Positions 42,397 through 52,633 are shown, numbered from the stretch's first letter. The stretch: 64,000 nt of DNA from Pantoea allii (GCF_002307475.1 NZ_NTMH01000047.1:42234-106233); one strand, 5' to 3'. The notes: a model not told the origin generated them from the sequence alone. Program-made: numbers and translations.

Positions 42397-44184
42397 ATGG
42401 GATCTACATCTTTTTTTAAGAGTTGGGGAAGTGAATTTCTGGCTGATGGTACCGTGCGTTTCCGCGTTTGGGCGACGGGTCAACAGCAGGTCACATTAAG
42501 ACTTTCCGGTAATGATATCGCGATGACGCCAGCCGAAGACGGCTGGTTTGAGCAGCAGGTCAGCGGTGTACAGGCGGGAGCAGCCTATAATTTCGTGCTG
42601 AACGATGGCACGGTGATTCCCGATCCGGCTTCACGCGCGCAGCAAGACGACGTCAACGGCCCTTCTCTGGTCATCGATCCTGGTCACTATCATTGGCAGA
42701 ACACCAACTGGCAAGGTCGTCCGTGGCAGGAAAGCGTGGTCTATGAAATGCATATGGGCACCTTCGCCGAAGAAGGAACCTTCCAGGCCGCGATAAAGAA
42801 ACTGCCTTACCTGGCTGAAACTGGCATCACCATGATTGAAGTGCTGCCCGTCTCTCAGTTCGGTGGTCAACGTGGTTGGGGTTACGATGGCGTGCTGCTT
42901 TACGCACCTCACGCCGCGTACGGTACGCCTGACGATTTTAAGGCGTTTATTGATGCAGCCCACGGTTATGGCATTGCGGTGGTACTGGATATTGTGCTTA
43001 ACCACTTTGGCCCGGATGGTAACTATCTGCCGTTGCTGTCGCCTGACTTCTTTCATAAAGACCGGATGACGCCGTGGGGCGCAGGTATTGCTTATGATGT
43101 GGATGCGGTGCGGCGTTATATCGCTGAAGCCCCGCTCTACTGGCTGCAGGAGTACCATCTTGACGGCTTGCGCTTTGACGCCATCGACCAGATTGAAGAC
43201 ATTTCAGACAAGCATGTTTTGACGGACATTGCCGAACGCATTCGTGCCGATATTCCCGATCGCCAGATTCACCTCACCACCGAAGACTGTCGCAACGTTA
43301 TCTTTCTGCATCCCAGAGCAGAAGATGGCTCCGCCCCGCTGTTTACCGGGGAATGGAATGATGATTTTCACAATGCCGTTCATGTGTTTGCCACGGGCGA
43401 AACGCATGCTTATTACCAGGATTTTGCCGGGCAGCCAGAGAAACGCGTGGCGCGCGCGCTGGCTGAGGGCTTTGTCTATCAGGGCGAGGTCTCCGTGCAG
43501 TCCGGCGAAAAGCGCGGCGTTGACAGCACCGGTCAACCCCCGGTGGCCTTTGTGGACTTTATCCAGAATCACGATCAGGTCGGCAATCGCGCGCAGGGAG
43601 AACGGCTGATTTCGCTGGCCGGAGCCGAACGTACCCAGGTGCTGCTGGCCACGCTCCTGCTGTCGCCTCACATCCCTTTGCTGTTTATGGGGGAAGAGTA
43701 CGGCGAAACCCATCCTTTCCTGTTCTTTACCGATTTCCATGGCGATCTGGCCAAAGCGGTGCGCGAAGGCCGGGCGAGAGAGTTTGAAGGACACGCGGGC
43801 CATGAAGGTGAAAGCGTTCCCGATCCCAATGACGAAGCGACCTTTACCCGATCAAAACTGGACTGGCGCAAGCTGGAAAGTGAAGAAGGAAAACGTTGGC
43901 TGAAGCTGACCCGTTCGCTTCTGGCCATCCGGCAGCAGTACATTGTGCCGCTGCTGGCAACGGCGGGCGGGCATAGCGGGAAGGTGCTGGAAACCGCAGA
44001 GGGATTCGTTGCCGTAAGCTGGACGTTCCCAGCCGGAACCCTCTCTGTGGCATTGAATATCGGTGAACAGGATCGTCCCCTGCCAGAGATGCCGGGTGAA
44101 ACCCTTTTTGCCTGGCCGCAACCGGCAGACAATCTGCCGCCAAACGCAATGATTGTTCGTCTGGCTGCCGGAGAGCATAAATGA
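42397..44184 (+). CDS. treZ: Malto-oligosyltrehalose trehalohydrolase (TreZ)
   Basis: TreZ releases trehalose from maltooligosyl trehalose. The 595-residue protein has an N-terminal carbohydrate-binding beta domain (1-100) and a GH13 barrel. The nucleophile is in GLRFDAIDQI, the acid/base Glu in LTTEDCRN, and the transition-state Asp in FIQNHDQVGNRA. The signature VYEMHMGTFAEEG is also present. Its stop overlaps the treY start by 4 bases. With treY and glgX it forms the glycogen-to-trehalose route, which makes a desiccation and osmotic protectant. Confidence 0.95.
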   Translation: MGSTSFFKSWGSEFLADGTVRFRVWATGQQQVTLRLSGNDIAMTPAEDGWFEQQVSGVQAGAAYNFVLNDGTVIPDPASRAQQDDVNGPSLVIDPGHYHWQNTNWQGRPWQESVVYEMHMGTFAEEGTFQAAIKKLPYLAETGITMIEVLPVSQFGGQRGWGYDGVLLYAPHAAYGTPDDFKAFIDAAHGYGIAVVLDIVLNHFGPDGNYLPLLSPDFFHKDRMTPWGAGIAYDVDAVRRYIAEAPLYWLQEYHLDGLRFDAIDQIEDISDKHVLTDIAERIRADIPDRQIHLTTEDCRNVIFLHPRAEDGSAPLFTGEWNDDFHNAVHVFATGETHAYYQDFAGQPEKRVARALAEGFVYQGEVSVQSGEKRGVDSTGQPPVAFVDFIQNHDQVGNRAQGERLISLAGAERTQVLLATLLLSPHIPLLFMGEEYGETHPFLFFTDFHGDLAKAVREGRAREFEGHAGHEGESVPDPNDEATFTRSKLDWRKLESEEGKRWLKLTRSLLAIRQQYIVPLLATAGGHSGKVLETAEGFVAVSWTFPAGTLSVALNIGEQDRPLPEMPGETLFAWPQPADNLPPNAMIVRLAAGEHK

Positions 44185-46712
44185 GTATTCCAACCGCGAC
44201 CTACCGTATTCAGTTCCGAAATGGCATGACCTTTGACCGCGCAGCGGCGCTGATTCCTTATCTGAAACACATCGGCATCAGTCATCTCTATGCTTCGCCA
44301 GTCTTTACCGCGACCCGTGAATCCACCCACGGGTATGACGTGACCGACGTGAATCAAATCGATCCGGCCATTGGCGGCCGCACGGGGTTTGATCGTCTGG
44401 CGCAGGCGTTGAAACAGGCCGGTATGGGATTCATCATTGATATTGTTCCCAACCACATGGCGGCATCGCTGGAAAACGGCTGGTGGTACGACGTGCTGGA
44501 ACACGGCCAAAACAGTCGCTATGCCCACTATTTTGATATCGACTGGTCACGCCGTTTGACGCTGCCATTTCTGGGCGATGATCCCGACACCGTGCTGGAA
44601 AACGGAGACCTCGCCGTCAAACGCGATCCGCAAACCGGCAAACCGGCACTGGCCTATTTTGAGAGCTACTATCCCCTGACCCCGGAAAGCTGGCAGGGAC
44701 GTGAAGAGGCGGTTCTCCAGCTTCGCAGCAAAGCCGAGCTGGCGGCCCTGCACCAACAGCAACCCTGGCGACTGATGTCGTGGCGCGATGCCGCCCAGGA
44801 TCTCTCCTACCGCCGTTTCTTTGAGGTTACTGGCCTGGTCGGTGTGCGGGTCGAAGATCCGGCAGTGTTCAGGGATGCGCACCGGCTTATTCTGGAACTG
44901 GTGCACAGCGGCGCGGTTGACGGCCTGCGTGTCGATCACGTTGACGGGCTGGCCGATCCAAAAGGATACCTTGAACAGCTGCGCCACGAGGCCGGTGCGG
45001 CATGTTATATCACCGTCGAGAAAATCCTGGGCGAGGGAGAACAGATCCCCGCCGACTGGCCGATTTCGGGCACCACCGGCTACGAGTTTATCGCCGCGCT
45101 GTCCCATGTCCTGGTTGATAACCATCATCTCGACGGGCTCCGCCAGGCCTATGAGAGCGTCAGTGGCAACGCTGTCCAGATGGCAGACGAACTCCGCAAC
45201 GCGAAATGCCTGATGGCAGACCGCAACTTTGCGGGTGAATTTTCGCGCCTTATGGATCTGGCTACCGCTATTGCCGCAGGTGAACAGATGACGGTTAACC
45301 CGGATCAGCTGCGCGCCGCACTGCGTGAGCTGCTGGTGGCCTTTCCGGTTTACCGCACCTACGGTAATGCGCACGGCCTGCCCGCAGATGACCTGCAACG
45401 GCTACAGGATATCGCCAGCAACGTGAAGGCGTCAGCACAGGCACCGGACAGTCGCACGATCGATTTCCTGCTACAGATTATACAGGGCAACGTTGACGCT
45501 AAGGTCACCGGGCTGGCGGACAGCTTCCGTACCCGTTTCCAGCAGCTCACCGGCCCACTGATGGCGAAATCCATCGAGGACACGCTGTTCTACCGACAGA
45601 ACCGGGCGCTGGCGCTTAATGAAGTCGGCGCAGAACCCTTGCAGCAGCAGTTTGACCCGCAACAGTTTCACCATGAGATGCAAACGCGTCTTGCGCGCCA
45701 GCCGGATACCCTTACCGCCAGCTCGACGCATGACACCAAGCGAGGCGAGGACGCACGTGCCCGCCTTTATACCCTGACAGAAGCCCCTCAGCGCTGGGCG
45801 ACGTGCGTGGAACGCTGGCGCGGGCTTAATCGTCAGGCGGTACGTACCCTTGAGGATGGCCCTGCACCGGAGGCGTCCGTGGAGTGGATGCTGTATCAGG
45901 CGCTGGCTGGCGTCTGGCCACCGACCCTGGACCCTCAGGATAGCGCGGGCCTGGATGCCTTAGCCGAGCGCTTTGCGGGCTATGTGGAAAAAGCGCTGCG
46001 TGAAGCCAAGCTGCGTACTGACTGGACAGAGAACAATGCGGCCTATGAGCAGGCGGTGCTGGACTACGCGCGTCATCTGCTTTCACCGACTAATCAGGCT
46101 TTCCTGCAGGATTTCGTCGAGGCGTTGCAGCCCTTTATCCAGACCGGGCTGATAAACAGCCTGAGCCAGAGAGTCATCAAGCTGACCGCGCCTGGCGTGC
46201 CGGATATTTATCAGGGAAGCGAAGCACTGGACTTCAGCCTGGTCGATCCTGACAACCGTCGTGAGCCTGATTATGCCGCCCTCCAACAGATGTTAGCGAC
46301 TGCGACGACCGCCCTGCCCACTACGCTTGATGGCTGGCTTCAGGGACAGGTTAACCAGCAAGCGACGGTTGCGCTACTGAATGCCCGTCGGGATCGGCCT
46401 GAACTGTTCGCCCGAGGCGCTTACCTGCCGCTGACGGCACAGGGCGCGCATTCGGACAGGCTACTGGCCTTTGCCCGTACGCGCGGCAATGACGCTGTTA
46501 TCGTGATCACCTCCCGGCTGATGTTTAACCCACAGCAAAACCTGGAAACGCCCCCGTCGGCGCGCTGGGCCGCCACAGAGATTGTGTTGCCTGACGAACT
46601 GGCACATCGCCGTTACCGTGATGTGTTAAGTGGCCAGGAAATCACCCTGACCGATCGCATTACGCTTGAAACGTTAAATAATTACTGGGCACTGGCATTA
46701 TTCGCTTGCTGA
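44181..46712 (+). CDS. treY: Malto-oligosyltrehalose synthase (TreY)
   Basis: TreY rearranges the reducing-end alpha-1,4 bond of maltodextrin to alpha-1,1. The 843-residue GH13 protein starts SIPTATYRIQFRNGMTFD, the typical TreY opening. Nucleophile in GLRVDHVDGLADP, acid/base in TVEKILGEGE, third carboxylate in TASSTHDTKRGEDARAR. It is coupled to treZ by a 4-base overlap and followed by glgX after 59 bases. Confidence 0.95.
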   Translation: MSIPTATYRIQFRNGMTFDRAAALIPYLKHIGISHLYASPVFTATRESTHGYDVTDVNQIDPAIGGRTGFDRLAQALKQAGMGFIIDIVPNHMAASLENGWWYDVLEHGQNSRYAHYFDIDWSRRLTLPFLGDDPDTVLENGDLAVKRDPQTGKPALAYFESYYPLTPESWQGREEAVLQLRSKAELAALHQQQPWRLMSWRDAAQDLSYRRFFEVTGLVGVRVEDPAVFRDAHRLILELVHSGAVDGLRVDHVDGLADPKGYLEQLRHEAGAACYITVEKILGEGEQIPADWPISGTTGYEFIAALSHVLVDNHHLDGLRQAYESVSGNAVQMADELRNAKCLMADRNFAGEFSRLMDLATAIAAGEQMTVNPDQLRAALRELLVAFPVYRTYGNAHGLPADDLQRLQDIASNVKASAQAPDSRTIDFLLQIIQGNVDAKVTGLADSFRTRFQQLTGPLMAKSIEDTLFYRQNRALALNEVGAEPLQQQFDPQQFHHEMQTRLARQPDTLTASSTHDTKRGEDARARLYTLTEAPQRWATCVERWRGLNRQAVRTLEDGPAPEASVEWMLYQALAGVWPPTLDPQDSAGLDALAERFAGYVEKALREAKLRTDWTENNAAYEQAVLDYARHLLSPTNQAFLQDFVEALQPFIQTGLINSLSQRVIKLTAPGVPDIYQGSEALDFSLVDPDNRREPDYAALQQMLATATTALPTTLDGWLQGQVNQQATVALLNARRDRPELFARGAYLPLTAQGAHSDRLLAFARTRGNDAVIVITSRLMFNPQQNLETPPSARWAATEIVLPDELAHRRYRDVLSGQEITLTDRITLETLNNYWALALFAC

Positions 46713-46771
46713 AAGCAGGTCAGTACATGGACTGAAACGCCGTAACTGGGTTCGTTAATTGAGAGGGATAG

Positions 46772-48844
46772 ATGTCAAATCATCGTTTTGAAATCACGTC
46801 GGGATCGAGTCTACAGCTTGGGGCAAACTTCGATGGTAAAGGGGTAAATTTCGCGCTGTTTTCTGCCCACGCAGAACGCGTAGAACTGTGTCTTTACGAT
46901 CCAGGCGGAAAAAATGAGATAGCCAGACTGGATTTGCCTGAGTTTACCCATGAGGTTTGGCATGGTTACGTGCCCGGTTTACCGCCAGGCACACTCTATG
47001 GCTACCGCGTTTATGGCCCTTACGATCCGGAAAACGGTCATCGTTTTAACCCGAATAAATTACTGGTCGATCCCTATGCGCGCGAGCTGGCCGGGGATAT
47101 TGCGTGGAACGAGGCGCACTTCGCTTATGATCTGTACCACGAAGACAAAGACCTGACGTTTGACGATCGCGACAGCGCGCCCTTCACGCCGAAATGCCGC
47201 GTGATTGACCCGAATGAATTTGACTGGCAGGACCAAAACCGCCCTCAGGTTCCCTGGTCCGAAACGATCGTTTATGAAACCCATGTGAAGGGCTTCACCC
47301 AAATGAACATGGCGCTGCCGCCGGAGATGCGCGGCACTTACGATGGGATGAGCCATTCATCGACGGTGGGCTATATCAAGAGCCTGGGCATTACCTCGGT
47401 TGAACTGTTGCCGGTGCACTGGTTTCCAGACGACCAACACTTGCTGGATAAAGGGCTGAAAAACTTCTGGGGCTATAATTCGCTGAACTTTTTTGCCCCG
47501 GCGACGCGCTATTTCGGTCCGCGCGGCATTCAGGGTTTCCGGGATATGGTGCGCGCCTTTCATGATGCGGGCATTGAAGTGATCCTTGACGTGGTTTACA
47601 ACCACACCGCCGAGGGCAACGAGCTTGGCCCAACCCTGTCCTTTAAAGGCATCGACAACTTCTCTTACTACCGCACCTTGCCGGACCAGCATCGTTACTA
47701 CATCAACGACACCGGCACAGGAAACACCGTGAATACCTCTCATCCGCGCGTGTTGCAGATGGTCACGGATTCCCTGCGTTACTGGGCCGACTCCATGCAT
47801 ATCGACGGTTTTCGTTTCGACCTTGGCACCATTCTGGGCCGCGAACCGGAAGGCTTCGACCCACGTGGCGGCTTCTTCGACGCCATCACCCAGGACCCGT
47901 TGCTCTCCCGGTTAAAACTTATTGGTGAGCCCTGGGACATCGGCCCTGGCGGTTATCAGGTCGGCGGCTTCCCACCGGGCTGGGCAGAATGGAACGATCA
48001 GTATCGCGATACCGTGCGCGATTACTGGAAAGGGAACAATGTCTCCACCGACTTTGCTGCGCGCCTGCTTGGCTCCGGCGATCTCTATGACCAGCGCGGA
48101 CGCCGCCCCTGGGCCAGCGTCAACTTTATCACCGCGCATGATGGCTTCACGCTGAACGACCTGGTGTCCTACAACGAGAAGCACAATGCCGATAACGGTG
48201 AGGACAACAACGACGGCCACAATGATAACCGCTCGTATAACTATGGTGCCGAAGGCCCCACGGACGACGAGGGCATCAATGCGGTTCGCGAGCGTCAGAA
48301 GCGTAACTTTCTTGCCACGTTATTCTTCTCGCACGGTACACCGATGCTGCTGGCGGGCGATGAGTTTGGTCGCAGCCAGATGGGAAATAACAACGGTTAC
48401 TGTCAGGACAGTGAAATTTCATGGGTTCACTGGGACAACCTGCCCGCCTCCGCTGAAGCGTTGCGTGAGTTCACGCGCCATGTCATCTCGCTGCGTAAAA
48501 CCCAGCCGCTGTTACGGCGTGAAAGCTGGCGCGATGGAATGGAAATTAAGTGGTTCAATGCCGGTGGTGGATTACAGCAGGCAGAACAGTGGGACGAAGG
48601 CTCAACGCTCGGCGTCTATATCGGCCGCCCGGACCTGCAACATCAGGACGGTGTCTGGTATGACGTGCTCATGCTGATCAACCCGTTTGAAGGCAACGTC
48701 CCCTTCCGTATTCCTCAGTTTGGGGAAGGCGGATGGGTACTGGAGCTGACCACCAGCGATGTGAGCAAACACGGAATGGTGATCACCAAAGAGAAGGACT
48801 TTGAGCTGGAAGGCCGGAGCATGGCCCTGTTCAGAAGGCCGTAA
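46772..48844 (+). CDS. glgX: Glycogen debranching enzyme GlgX/TreX type
   Basis: A 690-residue GH13 isoamylase-type debranching enzyme that frees linear maltodextrins for TreY/TreZ. It has an N-terminal CBM48-like domain (GANFDGKGVNFALFSAHAE). Catalytic residues lie in IDGFRFDLGTILG, KLIGEPWDIGPGG and FITAHDGFTLNDLVSYN. Its place after treZ and treY favours the trehalose role (TreX). I use glgX for the protein family. An SDR gene follows after 136 bases. Confidence 0.93.
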   Translation: MSNHRFEITSGSSLQLGANFDGKGVNFALFSAHAERVELCLYDPGGKNEIARLDLPEFTHEVWHGYVPGLPPGTLYGYRVYGPYDPENGHRFNPNKLLVDPYARELAGDIAWNEAHFAYDLYHEDKDLTFDDRDSAPFTPKCRVIDPNEFDWQDQNRPQVPWSETIVYETHVKGFTQMNMALPPEMRGTYDGMSHSSTVGYIKSLGITSVELLPVHWFPDDQHLLDKGLKNFWGYNSLNFFAPATRYFGPRGIQGFRDMVRAFHDAGIEVILDVVYNHTAEGNELGPTLSFKGIDNFSYYRTLPDQHRYYINDTGTGNTVNTSHPRVLQMVTDSLRYWADSMHIDGFRFDLGTILGREPEGFDPRGGFFDAITQDPLLSRLKLIGEPWDIGPGGYQVGGFPPGWAEWNDQYRDTVRDYWKGNNVSTDFAARLLGSGDLYDQRGRRPWASVNFITAHDGFTLNDLVSYNEKHNADNGEDNNDGHNDNRSYNYGAEGPTDDEGINAVRERQKRNFLATLFFSHGTPMLLAGDEFGRSQMGNNNGYCQDSEISWVHWDNLPASAEALREFTRHVISLRKTQPLLRRESWRDGMEIKWFNAGGGLQQAEQWDEGSTLGVYIGRPDLQHQDGVWYDVLMLINPFEGNVPFRIPQFGEGGWVLELTTSDVSKHGMVITKEKDFELEGRSMALFRRP

Positions 48845-48980
48845 CGGCGTCCTGTGCAACGCGATTCGGGCGCTTAGCGGTTAAACAATACGCATCCGGT
48901 CCCGTTGCGCTTGACCTGGGCCACAGGGCTGCCAGGCTGAACAGGGTTATAACAGCAAGCGACGCCATTAAGGAGGCAAA

Positions 48981-49745
48981 ATGTCCAGATTTACAGGTAA
49001 AATCGTTGTAGTGACAGGAGCCGGTTCAGGAATTGGTGAAGCGAGTGCCAGGCGTTTTGCACAGGAAGGCGCCTCTGTCGTACTGGTTGGACGTCATCAG
49101 GATAAGCTGCAAAAAGTGTTAGCGCAGTTGCCTGGCGACAGTCATCTGGCTACCGCCTGCGATGTCGCCGAGGCCGATCAGGTAAAAGCCCTGGCAGCCC
49201 GCGTCGAAGAGAAATATGGCCGGGTTGACGTGCTGGTCAATAATGCCGGAATTATCGTGCAGGGGCGCATCCATGAGATCGAACCTGCCGACTGGAAGAA
49301 GCTGATGAGTGTCGATCTCGACGGCGTATTCCACTGCGTTCACTTCTTCATGCCCGCCCTGCTCAAATCCAAAGGCAACGTGGTGAATATCTCATCGGTA
49401 TCCGGTTTGGGTGGCGACTGGGGAATGAGCGTGTACAACGCCGCCAAAGGCGCAGTTACCAACTTTACCCGGTCACTGGCAATGGATTACGGCGCTGACG
49501 GCGTGCGGGTAAATGCAATTTGTCCCGGCTTCACTTTCACCGATCTGACCGAAGGCGTGAAAAACGATCAGGCGCTGCTTGAGCGCTTCTACGATCGCAT
49601 TCCGTTAAGGCGTGCGGGTGAGCCTGAAGATATTGCTGATGCAATAGCCTTTATTGCCAGTGAGGACGCGCGTTATATTACAGGCGCTAATCTCCCGGTT
49701 GATGGTGGCCTGACCGCTTCTAACGGACAGCCTAAACAGGCTTAA
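48981..49745 (+). CDS. Short-chain dehydrogenase/reductase
   Basis: A 254-residue classical SDR. The cofactor motif is VVTGAGSGIGEAS (about 10-22), NNAG is in VLVNNAGIIVQG, the catalytic Ser is in VVNISSVSGLG and Tyr/Lys in VYNAAKGAV. Arg in LVGRHQDKL after the second strand is consistent with NADP preference. The substrate is unknown. AAGGAGG precedes the ATG. It may belong to the trehalose/stress block by position. Confidence 0.9.
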   Translation: MSRFTGKIVVVTGAGSGIGEASARRFAQEGASVVLVGRHQDKLQKVLAQLPGDSHLATACDVAEADQVKALAARVEEKYGRVDVLVNNAGIIVQGRIHEIEPADWKKLMSVDLDGVFHCVHFFMPALLKSKGNVVNISSVSGLGGDWGMSVYNAAKGAVTNFTRSLAMDYGADGVRVNAICPGFTFTDLTEGVKNDQALLERFYDRIPLRRAGEPEDIADAIAFIASEDARYITGANLPVDGGLTASNGQPKQA

Positions 49746-49752
49746 TATGAAT

Positions 49753-49776
49753 AAAGCAGCTGTTCGCAGCTGCTTT
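49753..49776 (+). terminator. Terminator of the SDR gene
   Basis: AAAGCAGCTG/CAGCTGCTTT hairpin with TTCG loop, followed by ATTA. A stable TTCG tetraloop, 7 bases after the stop. Confidence 0.8.
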
Positions 49777-49942
49777 ATTACACTGCGTGCCCTGCACTAT
49801 TAATACGATGCGTGTTTAGCGGTTATTCGCTCTTAACGCGGCAGTGAACGCCCCGCCTTCATGACCCGATTTTTCACGCCCTTCCGACACCTTGTGCCGA
49901 CAAGATGAAACGCACGCTCAGCGCTGGCGCAGCATACTCCGT

Positions 49943-50218
49943 TCAGGACGACTTTGGCGTATGACGCATGGGCATGGCCCGACTGCGTGCTGCCAGGCTT
50001 CTGCCAGCACTGGGGCACACGTACGGGCTCAGGCAGGCGGTACACAGGATGACGTCGGGGTGATGAATTTTGGCCACCGTTAAGGCTTGCTGACGGGTAT
50101 ACAGCGAACCAATAAATTCACGTCCACGGCCGTTATCCAGATGAATACAACCTTCTTTATGAATTATCCATCCGCCTCGGGTATAAGGACAGACATAATA
50201 GTAGCTTGATTTAAGCAT
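49943..50218 (-). CDS. Hypothetical protein with Cys/His-rich N-terminal region
   Basis: A 91-residue protein of unknown family. It starts MLKSSYYYVCPYTRGGWIIHKEGCIHLDN and contains ILCTACLSPYVC. The spaced Cys and His pairs could bind a metal ion. AGGGG precedes the ATG. The C-terminal 25 residues are basic and low-complexity, so the real product could be shorter in relatives. Moderate confidence that it is expressed. Confidence 0.5.
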   Translation of the reverse strand: MLKSSYYYVCPYTRGGWIIHKEGCIHLDNGRGREFIGSLYTRQQALTVAKIHHPDVILCTACLSPYVCPSAGRSLAARSRAMPMRHTPKSS

Positions 50219-50938
50219 AAGATTGCCCCTGGTGGTCGCTGTGCCAATGAGGTAGAAAAAGAGTTAATTACGATTTAATTTAATAATGTAGCGTTGTTGA
50301 CCTTAGCTGAGAATTATCCCTAAAACTACAGAGATAATTATAAAACCGTGGTTTTGAGATTTATTCGCAGTGGGCGGTTTCGCATAGGTTAACTTCTTAT
50401 GAGCATCGGGTTTCAGGAAATGGCATTGTTCGCCAAATCAGGTCTGATCCTTTAATCATTGCGTTTAAACCCGTCAGTCTGCATACCGCTTAAAAAAACA
50501 TATCAAATCAACACGCTGCTATTTTCTGCCCGGCTGAGAACGTAAGGCCGGAGGGATAATTTGATTACGCCAGATAACCTGATCGCAGACTGCGCCAGCC
50601 GGATTTATTAGTGGGCGATAAAATGCAAAAAAGATACTACTATTCAATACCTAACGGCTGAACTACTGATATAATAGAAACTATGCGTAACACGCTGGTA
50701 AAGAACAGAATAATAAAAAATCTGTTTACCGCCGACCCGGTCTGTTATCCACCCCACGGATCGATCGCGTTAACTCTTCTGTGACAACGGAACATCACAG
50801 GTAAGCGCCCCCTGGTGCAGTGCTGGTGAAGAGCATGGCACAGACACATTTTGCGATGATATGACAGCAGGATCAGGCTCTGCCTGATAAACGCTCTGGC
50901 AATGTGTGCGGTAAAAAAACAAGAATCTGGAAGACTTT
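50219..50938. promoter_or_regulatory. bluF upstream region
   Basis: About 720 bases without a gene. It is AT-rich in its left part. It must contain the bluF promoter. In E. coli the repressor gene bluR is divergent from bluF; there is no bluR here and no remnant that I can see. A GGAAG at 50929-50933 is the probable bluF ribosome-binding site. Confidence 0.4.
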
Positions 50939-52150
50939 ATGCTGTCTACAATTATCTATCGCAGTCACATCGCTGACCACGTTCCGCTTAAGATGCTGGA
51001 AGGATTAGTCACTAAAGCTAACAAAATAAATGAGACATCCAGTGTAACCGGCATTTTATTATTTAACGGTACCCATTTTTTTCAGGTGCTTGAAGGACCT
51101 GAAGCGGATGTCCTGGCGGTTTATGAGCGTATTTGCCGCGATTCCAGCCATCATAATATTGTGGAATTAATGCGTGATTACGCCCCTTCTCGTCGTTTTG
51201 GTAACGTGGGCATGGAGCTGTTTGACCTGCGGGAATACGATAAAACCACGGTGCTCAATGCCGTGCTGGAAAAAGGCACGACTAAATATCAACTGACGTA
51301 CGAAGATCGGGCGCTTAAGTTCTTACGCACGTTTGTTGAAGCGCGAGAGAAAGAAAATTATTTTGAAATCCCCTCTGCGGACAGCTGGGATTTTATTCAG
51401 GATGATGCGGAAACACGCGAAGGTGATGCGGCAATGATCGATCAGGAGGGCGTAAATTTTGCCTTTCAGGCGATCATTGATCCCTTTGCCCGTAAAATTG
51501 TTTCCCTTGAAGCCCTGCTGCGCGGCCGTCAGGGGGAAACACAACAGCATTATTTTTCGCGCCTTGCACCCGAGGATATCTACCGCAACGATTTGCACTC
51601 TAAGCGCACCGCCTTTGCCCAGGCAAAAGCACTGGGCGTCGACGGTATCATGCTGTCAGTTAACCTGCTGCCGATGTCGTTGGTCGTGGTGCCCGACGCG
51701 GTCGCTTTTTTGCTGGCGGAAATTCATGCCCAGGATCTGGTGCCCGAACAAATTGTGGTTGAGTTCACCGAAAATGAAATCATCTCGCGCCTTGATGAAT
51801 TTGCCGCCGCGCTAAAACAGCTTAAAGCCGCCGGTATTAGCGTTGCGCTGGATGATTTTGGCGCGGGCTATGCCGGGTTGTCATTACTGACGCAGATTCA
51901 ACCCGATAAAATAAAAATCGACCGCAGCATTATCAGTAACGTGCACAAGAGCGGGCCGAAGCAGGCGATTGTGCACGCTATTTTAGCCTGTTGTTCGTCT
52001 CTGGAAATTAGCGTAATTGCAGAAGGGATTGAACAACCTGAAGAGTGGATGTGGCTGGAAGCGGCCGGCATTTCACAGTTCCAGGGGTTTCTTTTTTCCT
52101 GGCCTAAGTTAAACGGCGTCTCTGCCGTCGCCTGGCCAGAGCTTAAATAA
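50939..52150 (+). CDS. bluF: BluF/BlrP1-type blue-light receptor with BLUF and EAL domains
   Basis: A 403-residue protein, the same length as E. coli BluF. The N-terminal BLUF domain (1-95) has the photoactive Tyr7 in STIIYRSH and Gln in THFFQVLEGP for flavin hydrogen bonding. The C-terminal EAL domain (about 155-400) keeps EALLRG, SVNLLP, EFTENE, DDFGAGY, KIDRS, AEGIE and QGFLF, the signature residues for c-di-GMP binding and metals. As I recall, E. coli BluF has lost several of these and instead antagonises BluR, whereas Klebsiella BlrP1 is an active phosphodiesterase. This protein may therefore be an active light-regulated phosphodiesterase. Confidence 0.93.
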   Translation: MLSTIIYRSHIADHVPLKMLEGLVTKANKINETSSVTGILLFNGTHFFQVLEGPEADVLAVYERICRDSSHHNIVELMRDYAPSRRFGNVGMELFDLREYDKTTVLNAVLEKGTTKYQLTYEDRALKFLRTFVEAREKENYFEIPSADSWDFIQDDAETREGDAAMIDQEGVNFAFQAIIDPFARKIVSLEALLRGRQGETQQHYFSRLAPEDIYRNDLHSKRTAFAQAKALGVDGIMLSVNLLPMSLVVVPDAVAFLLAEIHAQDLVPEQIVVEFTENEIISRLDEFAAALKQLKAAGISVALDDFGAGYAGLSLLTQIQPDKIKIDRSIISNVHKSGPKQAIVHAILACCSSLEISVIAEGIEQPEEWMWLEAAGISQFQGFLFSWPKLNGVSAVAWPELK

Positions 52151-52378
52151 GGCTTAGCACGAAAACGTAATAAATTTTGCGTTTCCCTTGCCGGAAATAA
52201 AACGTGCTGCTAAATATGAGTAGCACGTTTCAGATTGTGTCATTGCTCTGCAATATTTAACGTGCACGCTGTTTTTTTAATTAACGATGATGTTAAGCAG
52301 TCAGATGTTCAGTGTTAAAGACCGATGCAACGCGCAGTGTTCAGGCGCGCCCCACAGGTACAGCATTTGAGGGACTGA

Positions 52379-52612
52379 ATGAAGCAAATCATCCGCGGTG
52401 ATAAAGAACCCGTCCATATCGTAGCCGCCTCGCGCGCGCTTGAAGCCCATATGTCTCGCTATGGTGAGGGCAATAAATACCATCCGGTTATCTATTCAAT
52501 TGCCTATCGCAGCAAATACTACCAGGTCGAAGTCATTACACGTCGGGAAACCATCGTGGCAACCGTCATCACGGGCGTGCGTAATCTGACGCATCTTCCC
52601 GGGGTGGCCTGA
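52379..52612 (+). CDS. DUF4060-like small protein
   Basis: A 77-residue protein with the pattern HMSRYGEGNKYHPVIYSIAY, then YYQVEVITRRETIVATVITG and VRNLTHLPG, which I associate with DUF4060, a small family found in enterobacterial chromosomes and phages. GAGGGA precedes the ATG. The function is unknown. It is convergent with anmK and shares its terminator. Confidence 0.7.
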   Translation: MKQIIRGDKEPVHIVAASRALEAHMSRYGEGNKYHPVIYSIAYRSKYYQVEVITRRETIVATVITGVRNLTHLPGVA

Positions 52613-52633
52613 GCCGCTACGTCCACGTCTTTC

